The notes below the pieces were generated by a model. That model had not been told where the DNA came from, ran no database searches, and saw nothing but the letters and a program-made list of their open reading frames with translations. Source: an uncultured Alphaproteobacteria bacterium (GTDB taxonomy: Bacteria > Pseudomonadota > Alphaproteobacteria > RUG11792). From it: 15,615 nucleotides of DNA. Positions 7,128 to 13,578 of the stretch are shown here, in pieces. Location of the stretch: positions 1 to 15,615 of the forward strand of contig CAUDEV010000022.1 in the NCBI GenBank assembly GCA_958448685.1. Direction: 5' to 3'. A program made the translations under genes and the position numbers. Each line of letters opens with the position of its first letter. The first letter of the stretch is position 1.

Positions 7128-7154
7128 TTAGCAGACAGTTAATAAGAGTGCTAA
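7128..7154 (+). promoter_or_regulatory. CIRCE operator (HrcA binding site)
   Basis: TTAGCAGAC (7128-7136), a 9-base spacer and GAGTGCTAA (7146-7154). The consensus is TTAGCACTC-N9-GAGTGCTAA; the right half is perfect and the left half matches 7 of 9. It lies between the -10 box and the dnaK start codon, so HrcA should repress dnaK and release it on heat stress. Confidence 0.85.
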
Positions 7155-7185
7155 AACTCAAAAAATATAATAAGGAGAAAATATT

Positions 7186-9084
7186 ATGTCAAAAGTTATA
7201 GGTATTGATCTTGGAACAACGAATTCCTGTGTTGCAATTATGGACGGAACTTCCGGAAAAGTTATTGAAAATTTGGAAGGAGCAAGAACAACCCCTTCTA
7301 TGGTCGCGTTTCTTGAGAATGGGGAAAGATTAGTTGGTCAATCTGCGAAGAGGCAAGCTGTGACAAACCATGAGAATACAATTTTTGCTGTAAAGAGATT
7401 GATCGGGCGCAAATATAATGATCAAATGACGCAAAAGGACAAAGATCTTGTTCCTTATAATATTATCGAATCTTCTTCAGGAGATGCCTGGATAAGAGCT
7501 CGTGGAAAAGATTATAGTCCAAGTCAGGTTAGTGCGTTTATCTTAATGAAAATGAAAGAAATAGCAGAAGCCCACTTAGGAGAGAAGGTAACTCAAGCAG
7601 TTATCACTGTACCAGCTTATTTTAATGATTCGCAAAGACAAGCAACGAAAGATGCTGGAAGAATTGCGGGATTAGAAGTTTTGAGAATCATAAATGAGCC
7701 AACAGCGGCAGCTTTGGCTTATGGTATGGACAAGAAAACCAGCGGATCTGTTGTTGTTTATGATCTTGGGGGAGGTACATTCGATGTTTCGATTTTGGAA
7801 ATTGGAGATGGTGTTTTTGAAGTGAAAGCGACAAATGGAGATACTTTCCTTGGAGGAGAAGATTTCGATGCTAGAATTATAGAGTATGTTGCTTCCGAAT
7901 TTCAAAAAGAAAGTGGCATTGATCTCAGAAAAGATAATATGGCTCTTCAAAGACTGAAAGAAGCGGCAGAAAAAGCAAAAATTGAGCTTTCTTCATCAAT
8001 GCAAACGGATATTAACTTGCCGTTCATAACTGCAGATGCTTCTGGTCCAAAACATTTGAACATCAAATTAACTCGTGCAAAATTTGAATCATTAGTTGAA
8101 GATCTCATTGAAAGGACAATAGCTCCATGCCGAACAGCATTGAAAGATGCAGGCCTTTCGGCAAATCAGATTCAAGACGTGATCTTGGTTGGCGGTATGA
8201 GCCGTATGCCAAAGGTTATTGAAAAAGTTAAAGAATTTTTTGGAAAAGAGCCAAACAGAAGCGTAAATCCTGATGAGGTTGTTGCTCTTGGAGCTGCAAT
8301 ACAAGGTGGTGTTTTGCAAGGAGATGTAAAAGACGTTTTATTGTTAGACGTAACTCCACTTTCTCTTGGAATTGAGACTTTAGGTGGCATATTCACAAGA
8401 TTGATTGATAAGAATACAACTATTCCGACCAAGAAAAGTCAGGTGTTCTCTACAGCCGAAGATAATCAAACTGCAGTTACTATCCGAGTTTTCCAAGGAG
8501 AAAGAGAAATTGCTGCTCAAAACAAATTATTAGGTCAGTTTGACTTAGTTGGATTACCTCCAGCACGACGTGGTATGCCTCAAATTGAAGTAACATTTGA
8601 TATCGATGCAAATGGTATTGTTAATGTTTCCGCAAAAGATAAAGCAACCGGAAAAGAACAACAAATAAGAATACAAGCTTCAGGAGGACTTTCTGAAGAA
8701 GAAATTCAAAAAATGTTGAAAGATGCGGAAGTTAATGCAGCTGAAGATGCCAAAAGAAAAGAACTGATTGAGGTGAAGAACCAAGGTGAATCTCTTGTTA
8801 ACACAACTGAAAAGGGACTTTCGGATTATGGAGACAAAATACCTCCTGAAGAGAAATCGAAAATCGAATCAGATCTTACAGCTTTAAAAGAAGCATTAAA
8901 AGGAGAAGATAAAGATGACATTCAATCTAAATCCCAAGCTTTAATGCAATCTTCAATGAAAATTGGTGAAATGATGTATAAAGATATGCAGCAAAATCAA
9001 ACTTCAGGAGATCAAAATAGCTCTCAAGAACAATCAAAAGACGATAATGTCGTTGATGGAGATTTTAAGGACTTAAATAAATAA
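7186..9084 (+). CDS. dnaK: Molecular chaperone DnaK (Hsp70)
   Basis: The product is an ATP-dependent chaperone that folds and protects proteins with DnaJ and GrpE. The 632-residue product is full length. The ATPase domain carries GIDLGTTNSCVA (6-17), K70 in FAVKRLIG, IINEPTAAALAYG (168-180), VYDLGGGTFDVSILE (191-205) and ILVGGMSRMPKV. The linker DVLLLDVTPLSLGIETLGG leads to the substrate-binding domain and helical lid, and the disordered tail ends VVDGDFKDLNK. An AAGGAG ribosome site (7172-7177) lies eight bases before ATG 7186. Expression is probably under HrcA through the CIRCE element at 7128-7154. In most alphaproteobacteria dnaJ follows directly; here a hairpin and an IS remnant follow, so dnaJ is elsewhere. 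Confidence 0.98.
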   Translation: MSKVIGIDLGTTNSCVAIMDGTSGKVIENLEGARTTPSMVAFLENGERLVGQSAKRQAVTNHENTIFAVKRLIGRKYNDQMTQKDKDLVPYNIIESSSGDAWIRARGKDYSPSQVSAFILMKMKEIAEAHLGEKVTQAVITVPAYFNDSQRQATKDAGRIAGLEVLRIINEPTAAALAYGMDKKTSGSVVVYDLGGGTFDVSILEIGDGVFEVKATNGDTFLGGEDFDARIIEYVASEFQKESGIDLRKDNMALQRLKEAAEKAKIELSSSMQTDINLPFITADASGPKHLNIKLTRAKFESLVEDLIERTIAPCRTALKDAGLSANQIQDVILVGGMSRMPKVIEKVKEFFGKEPNRSVNPDEVVALGAAIQGGVLQGDVKDVLLLDVTPLSLGIETLGGIFTRLIDKNTTIPTKKSQVFSTAEDNQTAVTIRVFQGEREIAAQNKLLGQFDLVGLPPARRGMPQIEVTFDIDANGIVNVSAKDKATGKEQQIRIQASGGLSEEEIQKMLKDAEVNAAEDAKRKELIEVKNQGESLVNTTEKGLSDYGDKIPPEEKSKIESDLTALKEALKGEDKDDIQSKSQALMQSSMKIGEMMYKDMQQNQTSGDQNSSQEQSKDDNVVDGDFKDLNK

Positions 9085-9100
9085 CAATCTTCTTGAAAGA

Positions 9101-9146
9101 AGCTCGTGAGTATGGTATCTGCAATAATTTACTATATTCACGAGCT
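9101..9146. repeat. 17-bp stem hairpin after dnaK
   Basis: AGCTCGTGAGTATGGTA (9101-9117) pairs along its whole length with TACTATATTCACGAGCT (9130-9146), including two G-U pairs, around a 12-base loop. It begins 16 bases after the dnaK stop. No T run follows (GTATAAGG), so it is not a textbook terminator. It may act as a 3' mRNA-stabilising or factor-assisted termination structure. Confidence 0.8.
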
Positions 9147-9159
9147 GTATAAGGTCAAA

Positions 9160-9850
9160 CACATGTGAGAAAAAAGTCTCCTAAAATATATTTGAAAACA
9201 ATACAGAAAGGGGACTTTATGCAGAAAATATCTATACAAGAATATTTGTAAACTATATTGTCCTGTTTTCCCAGAAAATCAAGATCTGAATTTATAAAAA
9301 ATGCTGAGAGATTGGTAAAATCATGGGAGATAGTGCACAAACAAAATATTCTTGAATTATCAAAACTAAAAGTCCTAAAAATCTTCGTAAATCAAGATTT
9401 AATAAGGGTATAAGGATCTCAAAAGGGAAATAAGAACTGAAAAAAAACTATGGAAAATCAAAGATATTTGTAATTTTAAGAAGAGATTATGGTATTGAAA
9501 TTAGTGAAAGTTCTATGTAGCTGTTATCAAGTCCTAAATATAGGTAGTTTACATCGTATGCCAAACGTCGTAAATTTAAGTTTATTCTCAGATGAAAATA
9601 GGAGAAAATGTATAAATAGATCATATAGTAAGAAAATTAAATAGACATACATACCATATTTTTGTTGCTTGTGATAAAAAATCAAAGTGGGCATATGCCG
9701 AACAACCTTTCATTAAAGCTAAACGGATACTTTTTCCATTAAGTCTATGCAAGTTGATGAATGAATTGAATTTCTGTATGAGGCAGTGGAGAATTTAAAT
9801 CTATGCTAGAAAGCTCTCTTTTTGTTTCACATTTTATGAACTAATACAAT
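9160..9850 (+). pseudogene. IS remnant B: degenerate rve-type (IS481-like) transposase
   Basis: Pieces of one transposase are legible in shifting frames. They include a helix-turn-helix region with FIKNAERLVKSWE, a second part GKSKIFVILRRDYGIEISES then LLSSPKYR (9451-9540, with stops), the integrase-core segment HIFVACDKKSKWAYAEQPF (about 9655-9711) that normally carries the first catalytic Asp, and FPLSLCKLMNE near the second Asp. A deletion then joins this to the C-terminal end KSMLESSLFVSHFMN and its stop. The 3' end TATGAACTAATACAAT is shared with remnants A and C. Numerous stops and frameshifts make it inert. Near the 5' edge, at about 9164, TGTGAGAAAAAAG resembles the inverted 3' end TGTGAGACAAAAAG of the other copies, possibly the terminal inverted repeat. 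Confidence 0.75.
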
Positions 9851-9864
9851 ATCCAAAAATTTTC

Positions 9865-9893
9865 TTGAATCTATTTTGAAGTTTATATATACT
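9865..9893 (+). promoter_or_regulatory. Promoter for tRNA-Val (and perhaps mltG)
   Basis: TTGAAT (9865-9870), a 17-base spacer and TATACT (9888-9893), 13 bases before the mature tRNA. No separate promoter is visible between the tRNA and mltG. Confidence 0.6.
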
Positions 9894-9906
9894 AAATTTA
9901 TATTGT

Positions 9907-9981
<75 letters not shown>

Positions 9982-9994
9982 TTTTTGTTTATCT

Positions 9995-10888
9995 ATGAAA
10001 AAATTTTTAATATTAGTTGGTCTTTTCCTGTTAGGATTTGCAACTCTTTTTCAACAAAGCAATAAACCTAAACACTCTTTGTTTTACACGAAAGGAACTA
10101 CTAATTTTTATGAGACAATAAAATCCGATAATTCATTTATATTTCCACTACCTTTTTTATTGATAAAAAACAAAGTTTTTACTGGAGAATACGAGATAAA
10201 TCAAAATGAAACCATATTATCTGTTATCCAAAAAATGCTGAAAGGAAATAGAGTTATAAGAAAACTTACAATCCCAGAAGGATATACGGTAAAAAAAGTT
10301 GTTGAAGAACTAAACGCAAATAAGTTTCTTTTCGGGAAAATTACAACAATTCCAGCAGAAGCCTCAATTATGCCTAATACTTATTTTTATACATTTGGCA
10401 ATACGAAAAATTATATTCTAAATAAAATGAGTAATGAAATGAGAAAAACTATAGAAAAAATTACAATAGAGAATCAAACATCATTGTCAACAAAAGAAAT
10501 CCTGATCTTAGCTTCAATAATCGAAAAGGAAACGGGGAATATAGAAGAGATGCCAGTGATTTCTTCTGTTTATCATAATAGGCTGAAAATAAATATGAGA
10601 ATGCAAAGTGATCCAACAGTAATTTATGCCATTTCAGACGGTTATGGAAAAATAGATAGAAAATTGACACGAAACGATTTGTTTTTTAAATCACCGTATA
10701 ATACTTATCGAAATTCAGGTTTGCCTCCTGGTCCAATATGTTGTCCTGGGAAAAAAGCTATCCATGCTGCTATGTTTCCTGCAAAAACTGATTTTTTGTA
10801 TTTTGTCGCAAATAAAGCCAGAACAGCTCATCTGTTTGCAAAAAATTTCAAAGAACATTTAAGGAACAAACCGAAGCTCGCTGATTAA
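9995..10888 (+). CDS. mltG: Endolytic murein transglycosylase MltG
   Basis: A membrane-anchored lytic transglycosylase (YceG family) that cuts nascent peptidoglycan strands and is thought to set glycan length. The 297-residue product has an N-terminal membrane segment (residues 1-19, FLILVGLFLLGFATLF), a LysM-like region ending TIPEGYTVKKVVEEL (92-106), and the catalytic domain with ASIIEKET (173-180), whose first Glu, E177, matches the catalytic residue of the E. coli enzyme. It continues with VYHNRLKINMRMQSDPTVIY (192-211), NTYRNSGLPPGPI (236-248) and DFLYFVANK. It starts 14 bases after tRNA-Val with no clear ribosome site, so it may be read through from the tRNA promoter. It is somewhat shorter than the E. 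coli enzyme. A terminator follows. Confidence 0.93.
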   Translation: MKKFLILVGLFLLGFATLFQQSNKPKHSLFYTKGTTNFYETIKSDNSFIFPLPFLLIKNKVFTGEYEINQNETILSVIQKMLKGNRVIRKLTIPEGYTVKKVVEELNANKFLFGKITTIPAEASIMPNTYFYTFGNTKNYILNKMSNEMRKTIEKITIENQTSLSTKEILILASIIEKETGNIEEMPVISSVYHNRLKINMRMQSDPTVIYAISDGYGKIDRKLTRNDLFFKSPYNTYRNSGLPPGPICCPGKKAIHAAMFPAKTDFLYFVANKARTAHLFAKNFKEHLRNKPKLAD

Positions 10889-10925
10889 TACATTTTGAAC
10901 GCGTACATTTATAAAATAATCGAGA

Positions 10926-10957
10926 AAAATCCCTAAAATTTTATGGGACTTTTTTTT
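10926..10957 (+). terminator. Terminator after mltG
   Basis: TCCC (10930-10933) pairs with GGGA (10945-10948). The interior TAAAATTTTA is self-complementary and a run of eight T follows one base later (10950-10957). The stem is short but the T tract is strong. The T tract merges into the -35 box of the next promoter. Confidence 0.6.
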
Positions 10958-10985
10958 GACATACGTGTCCCCTAATGTATATACT
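10956..10985 (+). promoter_or_regulatory. Strong sigma70-type promoter facing a GC-rich hairpin
   Basis: A perfect TTGACA (10956-10961), an 18-base spacer and TATACT (10980-10985). No protein-coding gene on the + strand lies within 500 bases downstream; the first feature is the hairpin at 11042-11085. It reads antisense to the rep-like fragment. Confidence 0.55.
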
Positions 10986-10991
10986 GAAATT

Positions 10992-11090
10992 AAGGGCGCC
11001 AGATGACATTCAGTGACTCATGTAAGAGTCGCATGAAGAAGCGCGCGGCGTGTGATATAATTTTAATGGTATTACACGCCGCGCGGTAAT
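10992..11090 (+). ncRNA. Candidate structured RNA or palindromic insertion
   Basis: This short stretch is much more GC-rich than its surroundings, lies just behind a near-consensus promoter, and contains a small stem (GACTC 11015-11019 with GAGTC 11026-11030) and a very stable 17-bp hairpin (11042-11085). It matches no RNA family I can recall. No U-tract terminator is seen at its 3' edge, so the RNA reading is tentative. The alternative is a palindromic repeat element inserted into the rep-like gene. Confidence 0.25.
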
Positions 11091-11297
11091 GTAATCATAT
11101 GCAAACAGACTTGGTTTTGTTGAGATATTTACTACAACAAGATCATCCTCTTCTGTTAAGATAACTTTATTTTTAAACCAGGTTTCATATTGTGTCTTCT
11201 CTATTCTTTGAAGTATATTCCTTCTGGTTTCTTTGCAGGCTTCTGTTTTTTCTAAATCATTGATTTGTTGCAATAATTCCTTTGATTTCGCTTGTTA
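11010..11297 (-). pseudogene. Replication-protein fragment resembling the DnaA N-terminal domain
   Basis: On the minus strand the frame is open from about 11294 and reads KSKELLQQINDLEKTEAC, then ETRRNILQRIEKTQYETWFK, then NKVILTEEDDLVVVNISTKP and SLFAYDYIT. The pattern of an amphipathic helix with xTWFK, a charged strand and hydrophobic strands ending in FxxDYI resembles the DnaA N-terminal interaction domain, which also occurs in plasmid replication proteins. There is no ATG; TTG 11273 is the best start. Resemblance ends at about 11095, where the GC-rich hairpin begins, and the codons beyond it (TARRVIPLKLYHTPR) look like read-through of the hairpin. The rest of the protein is missing. Its place beside parA/parB supports a plasmid origin. 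The family call is by eye and moderate at best. Confidence 0.4.
11042..11085. repeat. GC-rich 17-bp hairpin
   Basis: CGCGCGGCGTGTGATAT (11042-11058) pairs with GTATTACACGCCGCGCG (11069-11085), with two G-U pairs and a 10-base loop. Twelve outer pairs are perfect and almost all G-C, which is exceptional in this AT-rich window. No T run follows. Confidence 0.9.
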
Positions 11298-11302
11298 TTT
11301 TA

Positions 11303-11328
11303 GGGAAGGTTTATTACTAAACCTTCCC
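11303..11328. repeat. Perfect 11-bp palindrome (hairpin)
   Basis: GGGAAGGTTTA (11303-11313) and TAAACCTTCCC (11318-11328) around TTAC. It lies just upstream of the rep-like fragment, which is read leftwards. It is followed rightwards only by TTGCATTTTTA, so it is at most a weak terminator. It could be an operator or replication-region element. Confidence 0.85.
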
Positions 11329-11370
11329 GTTGCATTTTTAGATTACCATACAAAGTTTTGTTTTGCAATG

Positions 11371-11388
11371 TATTTTTTATAAAAAATA
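11371..11388. repeat. 18-bp AT palindrome
   Basis: TATTTTTTATAAAAAATA is a perfect palindrome, in the AT-rich stretch before the parA promoter. It could be an easily melted origin element, or chance in AT-rich DNA. Confidence 0.5.
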
Positions 11389-11407
11389 GTTTTATTTGTA
11401 GTTTTTG

Positions 11408-11416
11408 TGATATACT
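11408..11416 (+). promoter_or_regulatory. Extended -10 promoter for HTH-parA-parB
   Basis: TGA followed by TATACT (11411-11416) forms an extended -10. No good -35 box is present (TAGTTT at 11387-11392 is weak). Transcription would begin about 20 bases before the palindrome at 11443-11478. Confidence 0.4.
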
Positions 11417-11442
11417 ATAAATATCGAGAATTTTGATTGCTT

Positions 11443-11478
11443 ATTATCATTAACTCGCAGCCGCGAGTTAATGATAAT
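11443..11478. promoter_or_regulatory. Perfect 16-bp palindrome, candidate par operator or centromere
   Basis: ATTATCATTAACTCGC (11443-11458) is exactly complementary to GCGAGTTAATGATAAT (11463-11478), separated by AGCC. It lies between the likely promoter and the HTH start codon (11490). There is no T run after it, so it is not a typical terminator. By position it suits autoregulation by the HTH/ParA product or a parS-like site. It does not match the chromosomal parS consensus TGTTTCACGTGAAACA. Confidence 0.7.
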
Positions 11479-11489
11479 TTAGAGATTTT

Positions 11490-11669
11490 ATGGAGAATGT
11501 TAGTAAGTTAAATAATGTTGAAGGGGTAACCCAAAAATCAATGTGCATGTTATCGGGGGTATTCCATTCTACCATTTATAGACTTATTTTGGATAAAAAA
11601 ATTATGCCTATTGATGGAAAGCAGAAAAAAATTCAAGATATTCAATATCTGATACAAGAAAAATTTTAA
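11490..11669 (+). CDS. Helix-turn-helix part of ParA, separate frame
   Basis: ATG 11490 opens a 59-codon frame, MENVSKLNNVEGVTQKSMCM and then LSGVFHSTIYRLILDKKIMP, a MerR/excisionase-like helix-turn-helix, followed by IDGKQKKIQDIQYLIQEKF and a stop. Type Ia ParA proteins carry such a DNA-binding segment before the ATPase domain. The parA frame is open back to 11615. At an A7 tract (11625-11631) a -1 slip, or one extra A, would join the two as KQKKNSRYSISDTRKILRKY, then ISDKFISNKKMRSFFNFKGG. The RYSISDTRKIL wording fits the end of such a HTH domain better than the unshifted end does. The fusion would be about 328 residues. So this is either a separate small repressor or the N-terminal part of a frame-broken or slippage-decoded parA. 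Confidence 0.6.
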   Translation: MENVSKLNNVEGVTQKSMCMLSGVFHSTIYRLILDKKIMPIDGKQKKIQDIQYLIQEKF

Positions 11670-11707
11670 GAAAATATATTTCTGACAAATTTATTTCAAA
11701 TAAAAAG

Positions 11708-12475
11708 ATGCGTAGTTTTTTTAATTTTAAAGGAGGAGTAGGTAAAACGAGTATATGTTTTCAAGTAGGAACTCATTTAGCTTTATGTGGGTATAATGTG
11801 TTATTAGTTGACCTTGATGCTCAAGCCCATTTGTCTACAGCTTTAAGAATTCCAATTTCAGAATCTTATTTTACGTTTTATGATGCATGTATAGGTAATG
11901 TTAAATTAGAAGATACAATTCAGAATACTTATGAAGGATTAGATTGTATTCCATCAAATTTTTCTCTTAGTAGAACGGATCTTGAAGTTACAAAGGATTC
12001 AGCTGCAGGAAAAGTTTTAGAAAATATATTTGATTTTGCTCTTGATAAATATGACTTTATACTTTTTGACACTAATGCAACTATGAGTTACATGAATGTG
12101 CGCATATTATCTATGTGTGATGTAGTTAATATAATTACAGAGACACAAGCATATGGAATTCAGTCTGCTAACTCAGTTATACATAATATAACTCAAAGTT
12201 GTAAAGAGAGAGGGTTAGATTGCCCATATATGAATATGATTCCAAATAAGTACGATGAAAAATCAACGATAGCATGTGAAGCAATGTATATTTTGAGAGA
12301 ACAGTATGCTAATTATTTAATGTCTGATTTTGTTATAAGAAAAAGTGAAGAGTTTAATACTTCTAATAAAAACTCTCAACCATTAGCTTTTTTTTGTAGG
12401 ACAAATTCAATAGCGTTTGAAGATATATCGGTATTGATAAAAAGAATTATACAAAATAGTTGTGTGAAAAAATGA
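11708..12475 (+). CDS. parA: ParA partition ATPase
   Basis: A Walker-type ATPase that positions plasmids or chromosome origins together with ParB and a centromere. The 255 residues from ATG 11708 contain the deviant Walker A box KGGVGKTS (8-15), the A' motif VDLDAQAHLSTAL (34-46) and a Walker B strand FILFDTNA (117-124). Most ParA proteins have DTPP here, so NA is a divergence. Residues before the Walker A box are only MRSFFNF, and no ribosome site stands before this ATG. Together with the open frame reaching back to 11615 this suggests that the natural start is the HTH frame at 11490. The ATPase stop overlaps the parB start (ATGA), which indicates translational coupling. The core looks intact, but the partner parB is truncated. 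Confidence 0.88.
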   Translation: MRSFFNFKGGVGKTSICFQVGTHLALCGYNVLLVDLDAQAHLSTALRIPISESYFTFYDACIGNVKLEDTIQNTYEGLDCIPSNFSLSRTDLEVTKDSAAGKVLENIFDFALDKYDFILFDTNATMSYMNVRILSMCDVVNIITETQAYGIQSANSVIHNITQSCKERGLDCPYMNMIPNKYDEKSTIACEAMYILREQYANYLMSDFVIRKSEEFNTSNKNSQPLAFFCRTNSIAFEDISVLIKRIIQNSCVKK

Positions 12476-12723
12476 AAAACATAAAGTATAAAGCTCCGTC
12501 AAATACATTTAAAAAAATGTCATCCTCGTTAACCAACATTTCAGGGCGAACTTCTGATAATATAAATAGTTCTATAAAGGAGTACTATTTGATTTCGGTT
12601 AATTCCTTAAGACCTTATTCTAAGCAGTTCAGGAAAAATTTTTCTGAAGAAGAAATAAAATTTTTAGCAGAATCAATAAAAAATTTTGGGGTTAGACAAC
12701 CATTAAGTGTAATTAGGTTTTGA
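12472..12723 (+). pseudogene. parB: ParB, truncated after its N-terminal domain
   Basis: ATG 12472 overlaps the parA stop by four bases (ATGA). The 83-residue product has a Ser/Lys-rich lead of about 38 residues, then the start of the ParB/Srx-like N domain: YYLISVNSLRPYSKQFRKNF (39-58), EEIKFLAESIKNFGVRQPLS (61-79). It then ends VIRF-stop. A full ParB has some 200 more residues, including the CTP-binding GERRxR box and a helix-turn-helix centromere-binding domain; none of this follows. Downstream is the tail of an unrelated gene, so a deletion or insertion has replaced the rest. A product this short should not bind a centromere. Confidence 0.8.
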
Positions 12724-12859
12724 AAATGCTCATGATGAAGGTATAGAGGCAGAAAGAAAAAAGAGTGCACAAAATATGAAAGCGAAGGGATTGGATAATT
12801 CTTTTATAGCAGAGTGTTTCGGAATTTCAGAAGCAAAAGTTAAAGAACTCTTGAGTTAA
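12713..12859 (+). pseudogene. Tail of an Rpn/PD-(D/E)XK-type transposase
   Basis: In the frame beginning at 12713, just inside the parB end, the codons read ENAHDEGIEAERKKSAQNMK, then AKGLDNSFIAECFGISEAKV and KELLS-stop at 12859. A charged E/K-rich helix followed by MKAKGLDxxxIAxxxGIS and a closing helix is the usual C-terminal tail of Rpn-family (PD-(D/E)XK nuclease) transposases, which are common in intracellular alphaproteobacteria. The nuclease domain is absent. The junction with parB marks the edge of a rearrangement. Confidence 0.5.
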
Positions 12860-12895
12860 ATTTAGAACCTTTATTTCTTAATTTGACAAATTTGG

Positions 12896-13578
12896 TTAAC
12901 AATCAATAACTAGAATCGAATTTTCATTTACTCTAACCGCATCAAATTCGCCTTGATCCTGACATAATATGGTATTAGATTTATATATATCCGGCTTAGA
13001 AAAGAACATAAATTTCATTCTATAACCAATAGCTATACTATTTTCTGTAAAAATATATGCTTTGTTATTACCTATGAGGTTATTGTTTATAACAATATAG
13101 TCTATATCTGTAAATTTATTCAGATCTTGTTTCAAATTATTCATTATGTTTTTAGAGCCAATGCACACACAGCTACTTCTCTTGTTTTTTAGCTCTATAA
13201 TCTTTCCATTTTAATTGCTTGCATAAAAGTATTTACCAAATTGATAATTAGTAATGTATTGTTTTTCTGGTAATGTTATATATCCGTTTTTTCCTTTTGC
13301 TTTAGATTCAATTACGCTAAGTGTAAACTTTTCGAGCCATATCAAACAACCATGAAAAATTTCATTGCTGCTTTTTTTCTGACCCTGAAATAGATTTGCC
13401 ACCAAAAGGAATGTAAATTCCTTGAGGTTCTAAATATCTAGGGTCAAAATAGTTGCCTACATAGTCGATATCTTTGTAAATTTCTTGTAAATCCATATAG
13501 CTTAAGATGTTTTATTGGCCTGTCTTCAATTCCTGTTAAGTTTAAGAATTTCTGATCAAACAAATCACTGTAGTTCAT
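12896..13578 (-). pseudogene. Third gene of the hipBA operon, unidentified and broken
   Basis: I do not recognise a family. The frame starts at ATG 13578, overlapping the hipA stop (ATGA), with MNYSDLFDQKFLNLTGIEDR. It shifts at about 13495 to MDLQEIYKDIDYVGNYFDPR then YLEPQGIYIPFGG, and shifts again at an A7 run (13372-13378) to SSNEIFHGCLIWLEKFTLSV. It meets an in-frame TAA at about 13214, then continues in the same frame from NGKIIELKNKRSS through FKQ-like text to GEFDAVRVNENSILVIDC and a stop at 12896. Joined, these give about 227 residues of soluble protein with no signal peptide. The overlap with hipA suggests a joint transcript and perhaps a joint role. At least two frameshifts and one stop make it a pseudogene unless slippage or recoding acts. 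Confidence 0.55.

Noticed and set aside
7672..8432. Minus-strand frames inside dnaK
   Set aside because: They are shadows of the highly conserved dnaK coding strand.
9155..9340. Minus-strand frame of 61 codons after dnaK
   Set aside because: It lies antisense to IS remnant B, whose transposase pieces read on the + strand; it has no ribosome site or recognisable domain.
11443..11478. Reading the 16-bp palindrome as a terminator
   Set aside because: The bases after it (TTAGAGATTTTATGG) are not a T run, and it lies directly before a start codon.
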